From: Pantoea sp. A4
Lineage (GTDB): Bacteria > Pseudomonadota > Gammaproteobacteria > Enterobacterales > Enterobacteriaceae
NCBI RefSeq assembly: GCF_000295955.2
Contig: NZ_ALXE01000039.1
Coordinates: forward strand, 1-64,000
Length of the DNA: 64,000 nt
Direction of reading: 5' to 3'
The notes beneath the pieces were generated by a model. That model did not search any database. It was given only the letters and a program-made list of their open reading frames with translations, and had not been told where the DNA came from. The position numbers and the translations under genes were made by a program. This document shows, one piece after another, positions 8,718-17,266 of this stretch; position 1 is the stretch's first letter; each line of letters starts with the position of its first letter.

Positions 8718-9524
8718 ATGAAACGAATCTTACTCACTGCGCTGATCGGCAGCCTGGCGCAGACCGCGCTGGCAGCGCCGTTGCCAACCACCCTACAAAA
8801 TAAACAGCTGCACGGCATCATGCAGAATGACTACGAGCCGGTGGTATTTGTCGACGATAAAGGCGAAAACAGCGGCTATTTCTACGAAATCGTTGCGGCG
8901 GCAGCACAGAAGCTGGGCGCGAAACTGGAGGTGAAAAATGGCACCTTCGATACCTTTATCCCCGGTTTGCAGAGCCATCGCTATGATCTGGCGCTGGGCA
9001 CCGATGCCACCGTCGCACGTCAGCAGGTGGTGGATATTGTGCCGCTGATTGACGCCGGCTATTCCTTTATCACCCGCAACGACGGCCCGGTAAAACTCTC
9101 CAGCGAGCTGACTTCGCTGTGCGGCCATTCCGTGGCCGCGCTGGCCGGGCAGTCGACGATTGATGCACTCAACCAGCAAGTCGCGGCCTGCCAGCAGCAG
9201 GGTAAACCGGCGCTGAAAGTGGCGATCTATCCGTCGCGCTCCGCCGCATGGCTGGCGGTAAAAAGCGGCCAGGCCGAACTCACCCCGGTCTATACCGGCG
9301 AAGCGGGCTGGATTGTGAAAAAAGATCCGAGCTGGCGCGTAACCGGTCCGGTGTTTAATAGCGGGCAGTCCGGTTTTGCAGTGGATAAGCAGCAAGGTAA
9401 CGCGAAGCTGTGGGCGCAGGCGATCGATGCATTAATTGCCGACGGCAGCTATCAAAAGATCCTGCAGAAATATGGTGTAGAAAGCGTGGCGCTGAAAAAG
9501 GTGGTGGTTAACCCGGCCAGCTAA
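8718..9524 (+). CDS. amino-acid ABC transporter substrate-binding protein 1
   Basis: A 268-aa periplasmic binding protein of the SBP_bac_3 (polar amino acid) family with a Sec signal peptide (residues 1-19, KRILLTALIGSLAQTALA then APLP). Family features: a ligand-region opening DDKGENSGYFYEIVAAAAQKLG, RQQVVDIVP, LCGHSVAALAGQSTID and C-terminal YQKILQKYGVES. It starts 14 bp after the oxidase stop, so is co-transcribed. It is clearly paralogous to the last gene of this operon, so the transporter has two receptors. The ligand cannot be read from sequence. Confidence 0.88.
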   Translation: MKRILLTALIGSLAQTALAAPLPTTLQNKQLHGIMQNDYEPVVFVDDKGENSGYFYEIVAAAAQKLGAKLEVKNGTFDTFIPGLQSHRYDLALGTDATVARQQVVDIVPLIDAGYSFITRNDGPVKLSSELTSLCGHSVAALAGQSTIDALNQQVAACQQQGKPALKVAIYPSRSAAWLAVKSGQAELTPVYTGEAGWIVKKDPSWRVTGPVFNSGQSGFAVDKQQGNAKLWAQAIDALIADGSYQKILQKYGVESVALKKVVVNPAS

Positions 9525-9569
9525 GCCAGGTAACACGCCGCCGGAAACTGGCAAAGGAATGCACAAATC

Positions 9570-9622
9570 GGCATTGAGCAGGGAAGTTATTTATGACTCA
9601 ATGCCTTTTATTTATTGGCATT
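9570..9622 (+). promoter_or_regulatory. intercistronic alternative hairpins
   Basis: Between the binding-protein and permease genes, GGCATTGAG (9570-9578) pairs with CTCAATGCC (9597-9605), followed by TTTTATTTATT. The second arm can instead pair with GGCATT (9617-9622). Such structures commonly lower expression of the membrane components relative to the abundant binding protein, by partial termination or 3'-end protection. The competing pairing is seen directly; function is inferred. Confidence 0.5.
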
Positions 9623-9638
9623 CTTAACCAGGTAGATC

Positions 9639-10583
9639 ATGAGTGAAATAAATGAACGCTGGGTGGTTTCTGCCCCCAATCATAAAAATAAACTCGCCGT
9701 ACAGGCTATTTCACGCCAGCAGAGTGAATTCTTTCAGCGTATTAATCAGGCGGAAGAACATCTGGGTATTCGCCAGCCGCGCCGCTGGCGACGCCATATT
9801 TCAGCGGTGGCCGTCAGTGCCGTGTTGCTGTTTTTAGTCTGGCAGGCGGCTGAGAACCCGGCATTCGACTGGCCGCTGGTGAGCCATTATCTCTTCGATG
9901 CGCAAATTCTCAACGGGCTGTGGACCACGCTCTGGTTGACCGCAGTGGTCACGCTACTGGGCGTGGTGTTTGGCGTAGGTATTGCCCTGATGCGTCTGTC
10001 GCGCAACCCGGTAGTCGCGTTGATCGCCTGGAGCTATATCTGGCTGTTCCGCGCCACGCCGCTGCTGGTGCAGCTGCTATTCTGGTTTAACATTGGTTAT
10101 CTGGTGCCGCGCCTGAAGTTTGGCCTGCCCGGTGCCGAGCCGTGGTTTAGCGTGGCAACCAACGATCTGATCAGCGCGATTGGCGCTTCGATTCTCGGGC
10201 TAACCCTGCACGGCATGGCCTACTCTGCCGAGTTTATTCGCGGCGGGCTGCTGGCCGTGCCGCAGGGGCAGAAAGAAGCGGCCGCCATGCTGGGACTTTC
10301 TCCCGCGGAGATATTTCGCAAAATCACCCTGCCGCAATCGCTGCGCACCATTATCCCGGCGCTGGGCAACTTTCTGATTGATAATTTAAAAGGCACCTCG
10401 ATTATCAGCGTGGTGGCAGTCACCGAGCTGCTTTACTCGGCGCAGCTTATTTATAATCGCAATTATAAAATTATTCCCCTTTTGCTGGTGGCGACGTTCT
10501 GGTACGTGATTGTCACCTCGCTACTGTCATTATTACAACACTGGAGCGAACGTTATTACGGTCGCGGGTATCGTCGTAAATAA
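9639..10583 (+). CDS. amino-acid ABC transporter permease
   Basis: A 314-aa inner-membrane permease of the HisM/GlnP family (BPD_transp_1). An N-terminal cytoplasmic extension of about 60 residues precedes the first membrane segment (HISAVAVSAVLLFLVWQAA). The hallmark cytoplasmic EAA loop is present: GQKEAAAMLGLSPAEIF with KITLPQSLRTIIPALGN following. Only one permease is encoded, so the transporter probably works as a homodimer. It sits between the binding protein and the ATPase, 11 bp from the latter. Confidence 0.9.
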   Translation: MSEINERWVVSAPNHKNKLAVQAISRQQSEFFQRINQAEEHLGIRQPRRWRRHISAVAVSAVLLFLVWQAAENPAFDWPLVSHYLFDAQILNGLWTTLWLTAVVTLLGVVFGVGIALMRLSRNPVVALIAWSYIWLFRATPLLVQLLFWFNIGYLVPRLKFGLPGAEPWFSVATNDLISAIGASILGLTLHGMAYSAEFIRGGLLAVPQGQKEAAAMLGLSPAEIFRKITLPQSLRTIIPALGNFLIDNLKGTSIISVVAVTELLYSAQLIYNRNYKIIPLLLVATFWYVIVTSLLSLLQHWSERYYGRGYRRK

Positions 10584-10594
10584 TAAGGTTTATT

Positions 10595-11410
10595 ATGAGT
10601 GAATCCCTGCTCGCCGTGGAAAATAACCCGGCGACGGTGCTGCGTGCGCGCCGTTTACAGAAACGCTATGGCGCCAACTTGGTGCTACAACATATCGATC
10701 TGGATATCGCCGAGGGTGAAGTCCTGTGTCTAATTGGTCCTTCCGGCTCAGGGAAGAGCACCCTGCTGCGTTTACTGGCGACGCTGGAGTCGCCGGATAG
10801 CGGAGTGATTTTCTTCCAGAATACCCCCCTCGGTCTGGTCGAAAAAAACGGCCGCGTTTATGCCGCCCCGGAAAAAATCATCCGCCAGCAGCGGGACCGG
10901 ATTGGCTTCGTCTTCCAACAGTTCAACCTGTTCCCGCACCTAACCGTGCTGCAGAACGTGATGCTGGCCCCGCAGCTACAGGGCCAGCGGCGGGAGGCAG
11001 AAGAGAAAGCGCGGGCGCTACTGGCGCGCGTCGGGCTGGCGCACAAGGCGGATGAATGGCCAGGCTCGCTGTCCGGCGGGCAGCAGCAGCGGGTGGCGAT
11101 CGCCCGTGCGCTGGCTCGCGATCCGGCTCTGATTCTGTTCGATGAGCCGACCAGCGCGCTCGACCCCGAGCTGGTTAATGAGGTGCTGGCGGTGATGACC
11201 GATCTGGCCTCCACCGGCATCACCATGGTGGTGGCGACCCATGAAATGCAGTTTGCTCGCCGCGTCGCCAGCCATGTGGCGTTTCTCGATCAAGGCCATA
11301 TTGTGGAATATGGCCTGCCGCAGCAGGTGCTGGATGCGCCGCAGCAGGCGCGCACGCGGGCGTTTCTGCAGCAAATCTCTTCCCTGCGCAATGAGGTGGC
11401 CGATGTCTGA
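10595..11410 (+). CDS. amino-acid ABC transporter ATP-binding protein
   Basis: A 271-aa ATPase of the GlnQ/HisP class. Walker A GPSGSGKST, Q-loop FQQFNLFPH, signature LSGGQQQR, Walker B ALILFDEPTSALD and the switch histidine in VVATHEMQFA are all intact. It energises the neighbouring permease. Its stop overlaps the start of the downstream reductase by 8 nt, showing tight coupling of import and catabolism. Confidence 0.92.
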   Translation: MSESLLAVENNPATVLRARRLQKRYGANLVLQHIDLDIAEGEVLCLIGPSGSGKSTLLRLLATLESPDSGVIFFQNTPLGLVEKNGRVYAAPEKIIRQQRDRIGFVFQQFNLFPHLTVLQNVMLAPQLQGQRREAEEKARALLARVGLAHKADEWPGSLSGGQQQRVAIARALARDPALILFDEPTSALDPELVNEVLAVMTDLASTGITMVVATHEMQFARRVASHVAFLDQGHIVEYGLPQQVLDAPQQARTRAFLQQISSLRNEVADV

Positions 11411-13412
11411 CATCATCCTTACCGCCCCGGTGTTTGACACTCTGTTTACACCGCTCCAGGTCGGGCACCTGCACCTGCGCAACCGCATCATCAACTCCGG
11501 TCACGGCACTTCACTGGGGCCAGGCACCCACAATGAGGATCTGCTGGCCTATGAGGCCAGGCGTGCGGAAGGCGGCGCTGCGGTGGTGATTACCCAGGCC
11601 AATGCGGTCAGCGCCGGCTGCGGTGACTTCTACGTGCTGGATGAGGCGCGGAATGGCAAATATGACCAGCTTGCCGAACGGGTGCAGGCCCACGGCGCGC
11701 ACTGCTTTGTGCAGCTCAATCACCCGGGCCGCCAGGCGTTTCTGGGGCCGAACCGCGGTGACGATATTCTGTTTTCCGCTTCGGCGATTCCACAGCGCGA
11801 ATACGGCGGCGTGGTCCGCGTGCCGCTGGCGCTGGATGAGGCGCAGATTGAGCAAATCATCGAGGATTTCGCCACGGCCGCCGCCGCCGTCGCCCGTACC
11901 CGGGTGAACGGCATCGAACTGCATTTTGGTCACGGCAACCTGGTGCAGCAGTTTCTCAGCCCGGAGACCAACGTGCGTGAGGATCGCTGGGGCGGCAGCG
12001 TGGAAAATCGCCGTCGCTTTGCGCTGGCGATCCTGGAACGGATCCGCGCCCGCATCGGCAATCAGCTGGTGGTAGGTGCGCGGGTCAATCTGGAGCTGGC
12101 ACCGCAGGCAGAAGCTCAGACCGAGTTGACGGAGCAGATTGTCGCGCTGGGCAACAGCGGCCTACTGGATTATATCTCGGTGAGCGGCGGCAACTTCTCC
12201 AGCGGCTGGGGGGTGGCGACCAATCTGCCGGACGCCAGTTTCCCTCCCGCGCTGTGGCAACATGCCGCGGCCACGCTTAAACGCCAGTTACCTCACCTGC
12301 CGATCTGGCTGGCCGGGCGGGTGGTGAATGCAGCACTGGCGGAGAGCCTGATTGCCGCAGGCGTGTGCGACGCGGTGACCATGGCGCGTGAGCTGGTAGC
12401 CGACCCCGACCTGCCACGTAAGGCGCAGCAGGGCAACAGCGATCGCACCCGCCCCTGTGTCGGCATTCAGTCGGGCTGCTGGCAGCGGGTGGCGGATGGT
12501 AAACCCATTCACTGCGCCTTCAATCCGGTTGCCGGGCGTGAAGCCGAGGCAGCACGCTGGCAGGATCCGGCCAATGTGGCAGCGCTGAAAGTGGTGGTGG
12601 TTGGTGCCGGTCCGGCGGGACTGGAGGCTGCCCGCAACGCCGCGTTACAGGGCCACCAGGTGGTGCTGTATGACCGGGCCCCGGCGCCCGGCGGACAGCT
12701 GGCGCTGATCGAACAGGTGCCACACCGCCAGGATCTGCGGCAGATCGTTGACTGGTTTATCCGCGAACTGACGATCAGCCAGGTGGCACTGCGCTTTGGC
12801 CAGTCGGTGACGCTAGAAACGCTCAGAGCTGAAGGTGCGGAGCGGGTAATTATTGCCACCGGTAGTCAGGAATCCTATGCCGACAGCTGGCAGCCGTGGT
12901 TCAACGGTGAGATCCACAGCGTAAATCAGGCCCTGCAGCGCCCCGCCGGTCCGGCCGCTTCTGTACTGGTGTATGACGAATGGGGTGGCCGCGCGGCGCT
13001 GAGCGTCGCCGAGTTTCTCGCCCAACAGGGTCACCGGGTGCAGTTCGTTACCTCACTGAGTTGGGCGGGTCAGGGACTGAACAGCACGGTGCGCCTGCCG
13101 GCGGTGAGTCGGCTGGCGAAGCTCGGCGTAGAGTTCCTGGCGGAGCACCGTATTGCCCCGTGGCAGGATCGGCTGCAACTGCAAAATATGCTTAGCGGTG
13201 CCTGGCTGCCGCTGCCGGATGCGCCGGAGCGGCTGGTGACCTCGTTGATCCCTACCGGCAATAACGCACTCTATCTCAGCGCGCTGCATGCGGGGTTTGC
13301 CGTGCAACTGGTTGGCGATGCCCGCGCCCCGCGCGGCCTCACGGAAGCCACGCGCGAGGGCTATCTGGCGGCACGTTCATTTGGACAGGTTTCTTCACTT
13401 GCGGGGCGCTGA
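11403..13412 (+). CDS. OYE-type FMN/Fe-S/FAD oxidoreductase, TMADH/DgcA-like
   Basis: A 669-aa protein with the trimethylamine dehydrogenase / 2,4-dienoyl-CoA reductase layout: an N-terminal FMN TIM barrel (PLQVGHLHLRNRI, HPGRQAF, GHGNLVQQFLSPETN, DRWGGSVENRRRF), an Fe-S linker, then FAD and NAD domains (VVVVGAGPAGLEAARNAAL). The linker is CVGIQSGC...C: of the usual CxxCxxxC plus distal Cys, the second Cys is Ile, a pattern closer to dimethylglycine/stachydrine demethylases. ATG 11403 is chosen over the long upstream frame because it overlaps the ATPase stop by 8 nt and begins at the family N-terminus. Likely an oxidative demethylase or related dehydrogenase; the substrate is unknown. Confidence 0.82.
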   Translation: MSDIILTAPVFDTLFTPLQVGHLHLRNRIINSGHGTSLGPGTHNEDLLAYEARRAEGGAAVVITQANAVSAGCGDFYVLDEARNGKYDQLAERVQAHGAHCFVQLNHPGRQAFLGPNRGDDILFSASAIPQREYGGVVRVPLALDEAQIEQIIEDFATAAAAVARTRVNGIELHFGHGNLVQQFLSPETNVREDRWGGSVENRRRFALAILERIRARIGNQLVVGARVNLELAPQAEAQTELTEQIVALGNSGLLDYISVSGGNFSSGWGVATNLPDASFPPALWQHAAATLKRQLPHLPIWLAGRVVNAALAESLIAAGVCDAVTMARELVADPDLPRKAQQGNSDRTRPCVGIQSGCWQRVADGKPIHCAFNPVAGREAEAARWQDPANVAALKVVVVGAGPAGLEAARNAALQGHQVVLYDRAPAPGGQLALIEQVPHRQDLRQIVDWFIRELTISQVALRFGQSVTLETLRAEGAERVIIATGSQESYADSWQPWFNGEIHSVNQALQRPAGPAASVLVYDEWGGRAALSVAEFLAQQGHRVQFVTSLSWAGQGLNSTVRLPAVSRLAKLGVEFLAEHRIAPWQDRLQLQNMLSGAWLPLPDAPERLVTSLIPTGNNALYLSALHAGFAVQLVGDARAPRGLTEATREGYLAARSFGQVSSLAGR

Positions 13413-13438
13413 ACGCCCCTTATTACCGGGAAAAAAAC

Positions 13439-14251
13439 ATGAACAAACTCGTACTTTCGCTTTCAATCCTGCTGGCGGTAAGCCAGGCTCACGCCGCCAC
13501 CATCAGCCCTTCCCCGTACGAGGGGAAAACGTTGGTGACCGCTATTCAGTACGACTGGACACCGCTCTCCTTTAAGGACGATAAGGGCCAGCCAACGGGT
13601 TATTTTTACGACATCGCTAATGCCGCGGCGCAGCGTCTTGGCGCAAAACTGACGGTGACCAGCGGGGATTTCGCGGCAGTCGTTCCGGCGATTCAGTCCG
13701 GCAAATTCACCCTGGCGGCGGGTCTGGATGCCACACCGGAACGACAGCAGGTGGTGGATATTGCGTCAACGGTCCGCGCCGGGTACCAGCTGATCGTATT
13801 GCAGAACTCCCCGTTGCCGCAGGACGTGAAGCTGAACGATCTATGCGGTAAAACCATCGCTTTGCTTGCCAGCCATCCTTCAACCAAGACCTTTGAGCAG
13901 ATTTCCCAGCAATGTGAAGCTAGCGGTAAAGCTGCGGTGAAAGTGAGTCAATTCCCCGATCGCGGCGCCACCTGGCTGGCGTTACGTTCCGGCCGCGCGG
14001 ATGCCACGCTAGGCTATACCGGCGAGAACGGCTGGCTGCTGCAAAATCAGAGTGATTTAAAGCGCGTCGGGCCGATTTTTGACCAGGTATATGCCGGTAT
14101 TCCGGTTAGCAAATCTTCGGGCAATGCGAAATATTGGGTAGAAGCGATCAATTCGCTGATTAAAGACGGCACCTATCAGAAGATCCTCGCCAAGTATGGT
14201 GTGGAGGATGTGGCGATTGACCATTCAGAGCTTAATCCCGCTAAAGGGTAA
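13439..14251 (+). CDS. amino-acid ABC transporter substrate-binding protein 2
   Basis: A 270-aa SBP_bac_3 family protein with a signal peptide (NKLVLSLSILLAVSQAHA, then ATISP). It shares with the first binding protein the opening DDKGQPTGYFYDIANAAAQR, the block RQQVVDIAS, LCGKTIALLAS and the ending YQKILAKYGVED. It starts 27 bp after the reductase and ends the operon. Two different receptors feeding one transporter suggest two related ligands, or substrate and product, for the same pathway. Confidence 0.88.
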   Translation: MNKLVLSLSILLAVSQAHAATISPSPYEGKTLVTAIQYDWTPLSFKDDKGQPTGYFYDIANAAAQRLGAKLTVTSGDFAAVVPAIQSGKFTLAAGLDATPERQQVVDIASTVRAGYQLIVLQNSPLPQDVKLNDLCGKTIALLASHPSTKTFEQISQQCEASGKAAVKVSQFPDRGATWLALRSGRADATLGYTGENGWLLQNQSDLKRVGPIFDQVYAGIPVSKSSGNAKYWVEAINSLIKDGTYQKILAKYGVEDVAIDHSELNPAKG

Positions 14252-14340
14252 TTGATGTGGGTGGCGCGGTGGAAATCGCGCTGCTGACGTTGGGACGAGG
14301 CACAGGGAGTACGGTATTTTGACAGTTCGGGGCTGCGCCA

Positions 14341-14475
14341 ACGGGTGTATCCCTTGACGGTTTTATACAGCAGATGGATGATTACATTCGCGGGTATAAC
14401 AGTCACCGAATAAAGATGCCTCTGGGTGCAGTCAGCCCTGAAACGTATCGGATAATACTGGGATTCAAATATTAA
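14341..14475 (+). pseudogene. IS3-family orfB C-terminal remnant
   Basis: The frame reads QQMDDYIRGYNSHRIKMPLG, AVSPETYRIILGFKY and a stop at 14473-14475, the typical C-terminus of an IS3-family integrase (YN..R.....LG..SP..YR). The rest of the element is absent. It marks the right edge of the catabolic operon, as the IS21 remnant marks the left. Confidence 0.8.
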
Positions 14476-14644
14476 ATTAGTCCAGGTAATCGTCCGCACC
14501 CCCTTAACGGTCATTGCTGCTTGTCGCCTTGAAAAAATTAGTTGAGCTACTAAAGGCTGAGGGTACGCCTCGCATGTAGTAAATAGCCGATAAGATATTT
14601 ACTTAAATTACGTGGCTGGGATTAACTTACCACGTATTTAATCA

Positions 14645-14896
14645 TCAAAGATTATTTGGATTATCCATCATTCTCAAACCAGCCCAATCAGTTACCTCTG
14701 ATACAACTAAGCGATCGTCACTGTCAATAAATTTTTTAAAGTGATCTCGTAAATGTTTTGATTCACCAGATGTAGACCGAGTTAAACACCAGTTAGATTC
14801 GAGCATACGCCGAGCATTAAGTCTTTCTAATTCATCAATAACTTTTGAATAATCTTTGTTTTTAACCAAATCATAACTCACAAAATATAGTACCAT
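14645..14896 (-). CDS. solitary Cas2-like / SinR-family small protein
   Basis: An 83-aa protein with a Cas2/VapD-like ferredoxin fold signature: a first strand LYFVSYDLV ending in an Asp, a helix DYSKVIDELERL, a middle strand LESNWCLTR, a helix ESKHLRDHFKKFI and a strand DRLVVSEVTDWAG. Stand-alone proteins of this type are often annotated as SinR family. No cas1, other cas gene or CRISPR array is present, so it is not part of a CRISPR locus. The GAGGG ribosome site is well placed. It is AT-rich, and divergent from a small ORF, with an 11-bp inverted repeat between them. Function unknown; a nuclease or toxin role is only suggested by fold. Confidence 0.7.
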   Translation of the reverse strand: MVLYFVSYDLVKNKDYSKVIDELERLNARRMLESNWCLTRSTSGESKHLRDHFKKFIDSDDRLVVSEVTDWAGLRMMDNPNNL

Positions 14897-14941
14897 GATG
14901 TCCCTCGTTATATTATTTTTAGCTTAGCCTAGAAGTAATGA

Positions 14942-14974
14942 GAATAACCCTGATCACAATATACAGGGTTATTC
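14942..14974. promoter_or_regulatory. perfect 11-bp inverted repeat, candidate operator
   Basis: GAATAACCCTG (14942-14952) and CAGGGTTATTC (14964-14974) surround an 11-nt centre in the divergent region between the Cas2-like gene and the small ORF. There is no T-tract, so an operator is more likely than a terminator. Only one copy exists, so it is not a CRISPR repeat. Confidence 0.45.
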
Positions 14975-15099
14975 CTAACATTAATAATCCGTATTTATTT
15001 GATCTAAATAAAATTTTCAACATAAGCATTAAGAAGTGCTTGTTTTTTTTAGCCAACGGTTACTGTTTATTTATGTACAACAAGAAAGGATGAAGATGA

Positions 15100-15288
15100 A
15101 TGCCTAAGTCAGACTGGGACTATGTAAATACCTCACAAGATTACGAACTTAACGACCTTCTAAGCAAGTATGGCTACAGAGAAACAGCAGCGAACAGAAA
15201 ATTAATTAAAGATAACCTACCGGCGAACACAAAACACGGTGATGTCGCTAAGTTAATTCACAATATCAAAGGATTAGAGAAAAAATAA
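15100..15288 (+). CDS. small 62-aa hypothetical protein
   Basis: A charged, soluble 62-aa ORF (SDWDYVNTSQDYELNDLLSK, then KHGDVAKLIHNIKGLEKK) with GAAAGGATGAAGA upstream as a plausible ribosome site. Predicted mostly helical. It stands alone and divergent from the Cas2-like gene; the pairing could be functional. No family recognised. Confidence 0.5.
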   Translation: MPKSDWDYVNTSQDYELNDLLSKYGYRETAANRKLIKDNLPANTKHGDVAKLIHNIKGLEKK

Positions 15289-15621
15289 TCGGTTCACATA
15301 ATGAAGTTTAGCTCGATAGGCCGCTGCAGTATTAGATTTTCGTAGCGGCCTTAATAACCTTACTGCATGCGGATATCTGAACCTGGCTTCGACATACCGA
15401 CCCACTTCCAATAGATTAACTTTGCACAATATTGGCAACGTCTGCTCCTGGCACAGAGCAGAAGTAAGCTTCTCAATCAGTCCCCCTCTTTGCTTTTCAG
15501 TATTGAGAGGCAAGTATCACTGAAAAGAAAGAGGTCGTATTTGGTATACATCGCCTGAGGGCCGACAGAAATGGCAGGACCAACATCTGAAAAGTGGTCA
15601 TAGAATAAAACCCGCCATATT
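15289..15621. other. non-coding stretch with hairpin and dispersed motif copy
   Basis: No gene supported. AGGCCGCT (near 15319) can pair with AGCGGCCT (near 15345) just after the small ORF. GCAACGTCTGCTCCTGGCAC at 15435-15454 differs at one base from 6593-6612. The rest shows no recognisable structure. Confidence 0.45.
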
Positions 15622-16338
15622 TCATCCGTTGCTCAATGTGAACTCATAGTGTTCAGGACGAATGAAGAAACGCGAGTTTTCCGCACACTTCCCATTTTCA
15701 AACCAGGATGTCCTCTCCAGCAGAAAGAGTGGCGAGTTTTTAGCGATGCCCAGCACCTCGGCAAGTGCCTTATCGGCAAAGTCCAGCCGGATGGCGATAT
15801 CTGAACGGCTTATCACACTCTGGGTAGCTTTTTCCAGCAAAGCCCAGGTGGGTTCTTGCTCCGTCTCTTCCCAGCTCAGCGCATGAGGGAAAGCCAGAAA
15901 ATGGCTGTAACCTACGGCAATTGGCTCGTTATCCACAAGATGCAGTCGTGAGATAAAAGTCAAAGACCGAGCCTTATCAAACAGGTTGAGTAACGACTCG
16001 GGGGTGGGAATCTGCTCTTTAGCCAGCAACCGCATACTGGCGTTCAGCCCTTGTTGCTTAAGCGACTCATGAAAGCTGCGTATAACGTTGATGCCATGTG
16101 CCACTTTTTTACCTGACACGTAGGTGCCTTTCCCCTGTTTACGCTCGACAATACCCTGCTCGGTGAGAGACTTTAGCGCCAGCCGAACCGTGACTCTGCT
16201 GACGGAGAAGCGTTCTTCAAGCGCTGATTCAGAGGGCAGCTTTCCGCTCGGCTGATAGTGTCCGGCTGCAATTTCTTGCTGCAGCGTATCGGCAATCTGT
16301 CGGTATAGCGATGTCATATTCTCACGCACCAATGCCAT
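15622..16338 (-). CDS. GntR-family regulator, HutC/UTRA type
   Basis: A 238-aa regulator with an N-terminal winged helix (YRQIADTLQQEIAAGHY, LPSESALEERFSVSRVTVR, GKGTYVSGK) and a C-terminal UTRA ligand domain. It is divergent from the ABC transporter/DUF3604 operon and probably regulates it in response to a pathway ligand. The shared intergenic region has a 12-bp perfect palindrome (16407-16418). A second possible start is the ATG at 16317, just before TSLYRQ. Confidence 0.85.
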   Translation of the reverse strand: MALVRENMTSLYRQIADTLQQEIAAGHYQPSGKLPSESALEERFSVSRVTVRLALKSLTEQGIVERKQGKGTYVSGKKVAHGINVIRSFHESLKQQGLNASMRLLAKEQIPTPESLLNLFDKARSLTFISRLHLVDNEPIAVGYSHFLAFPHALSWEETEQEPTWALLEKATQSVISRSDIAIRLDFADKALAEVLGIAKNSPLFLLERTSWFENGKCAENSRFFIRPEHYEFTLSNG

Positions 16339-16406
16339 TCAGGTTCCTTCTCCCGTATTCCGTTCGGATCTAGTTTAGTCAGAAGCGATCTAAGACTAAC
16401 TTGTAT

Positions 16407-16418
16407 TAATACGTATTA
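16407..16418. promoter_or_regulatory. candidate GntR-type operator
   Basis: TAATACGTATTA is a perfect 12-bp palindrome in the divergent intergenic region, 29 bp before the transporter ATPase gene. HutC-type regulators bind short palindromes in such positions. Assigned by symmetry and context. Confidence 0.45.
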
Positions 16419-16446
16419 TAACCATTATCGAATTTACTTACACGTG

Positions 16447-17250
16447 ATGTCCCGCATGACAACTTCTGAGCCATCCGCACTGGCGGTAGACAATATCACC
16501 TTTCGTTACCCTGGCGGCGTACCGGTGTTCCGCAACTTCAGCTTCCATGCACGACAGGGCGAATTTGTCGTGTTACTGGGGCCTTCCGGTTGCGGCAAGA
16601 GCACTTTGCTCAACCTGCTGGCGGGCTTCACTGAACCGGAGGAAGGGGCAGTTAAAATTGGTGGTCAGCGGACCACACCCGAGAACAACCAACTGGGTTA
16701 TGTTTTTCAGCAACCACAACTCTTTGGCTGGCTGAGTGCACTAGAGAATGTCCGGTTTGGATTGCGTATGCAGAAACGCGAGGATGTCGCTTCCCAGCGT
16801 GAACGCGCAATATCTTATCTGCAACGGGTGGGACTGGCGCATGCCGCCAATCAGTTTCCTCATCAGATGTCCGGAGGAATGCAGCAGCGTGTATCGCTGG
16901 CTCGTGCATTGGCACTGGAGCCGAGTGTATTGCTGATGGATGAGCCGTTCGCTGCTCTTGATGCCATCACCCGCGGCGATATGAACGAAGAAACACTGCG
17001 CCTCTGGTCAGCCATTGGCCAGACCACCGTATTTATCACGCACGACATTGAAGAAGCAGTCTTTCTGGCCGATCGCGTCATCGTCCTCAATCGTGCCCCG
17101 GGCGGCGTGCACAGCGAACTCACCATTTCTCTGCCGCGTCCGCGCAGTAATCTGGAGACGCGCCAGCTTCCGGCTTTTGCTGCGTATCGCAATGAATTAC
17201 TGAAACGCATTACAGACGTAATGCAGCAGTCCCACAGTCACTCAATCTAA
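16447..17250 (+). CDS. ABC transporter ATP-binding protein, taurine/sulfonate/nitrate type
   Basis: A 267-aa ATPase of the TauB/SsuB class. Walker A GPSGCGKST, Q-loop FQQPQLFGW, signature MSGGMQQR, Walker B VLLMDEPFAALD and switch region FITHDIEEAVFLADR are intact. It is first in an operon with a binding protein and permease of the same class. No strong ribosome site precedes the start; a GTG three bases upstream and an ATG at 16456 are alternatives. Confidence 0.88.
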   Translation: MSRMTTSEPSALAVDNITFRYPGGVPVFRNFSFHARQGEFVVLLGPSGCGKSTLLNLLAGFTEPEEGAVKIGGQRTTPENNQLGYVFQQPQLFGWLSALENVRFGLRMQKREDVASQRERAISYLQRVGLAHAANQFPHQMSGGMQQRVSLARALALEPSVLLMDEPFAALDAITRGDMNEETLRLWSAIGQTTVFITHDIEEAVFLADRVIVLNRAPGGVHSELTISLPRPRSNLETRQLPAFAAYRNELLKRITDVMQQSHSHSI

Positions 17251-17266
17251 TAAAACGGAACGCCAA

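Noticed and set aside
11241..11402. N-terminal extension of the OYE-type reductase
   Set aside because: This part overlaps the ATPase gene in another frame and has shadow composition; homology and coupling place the start at 11403.
14645..14974. CRISPR locus because of the Cas2-like gene and palindrome
   Set aside because: Only a single inverted repeat, no array, no cas1 or effector genes.
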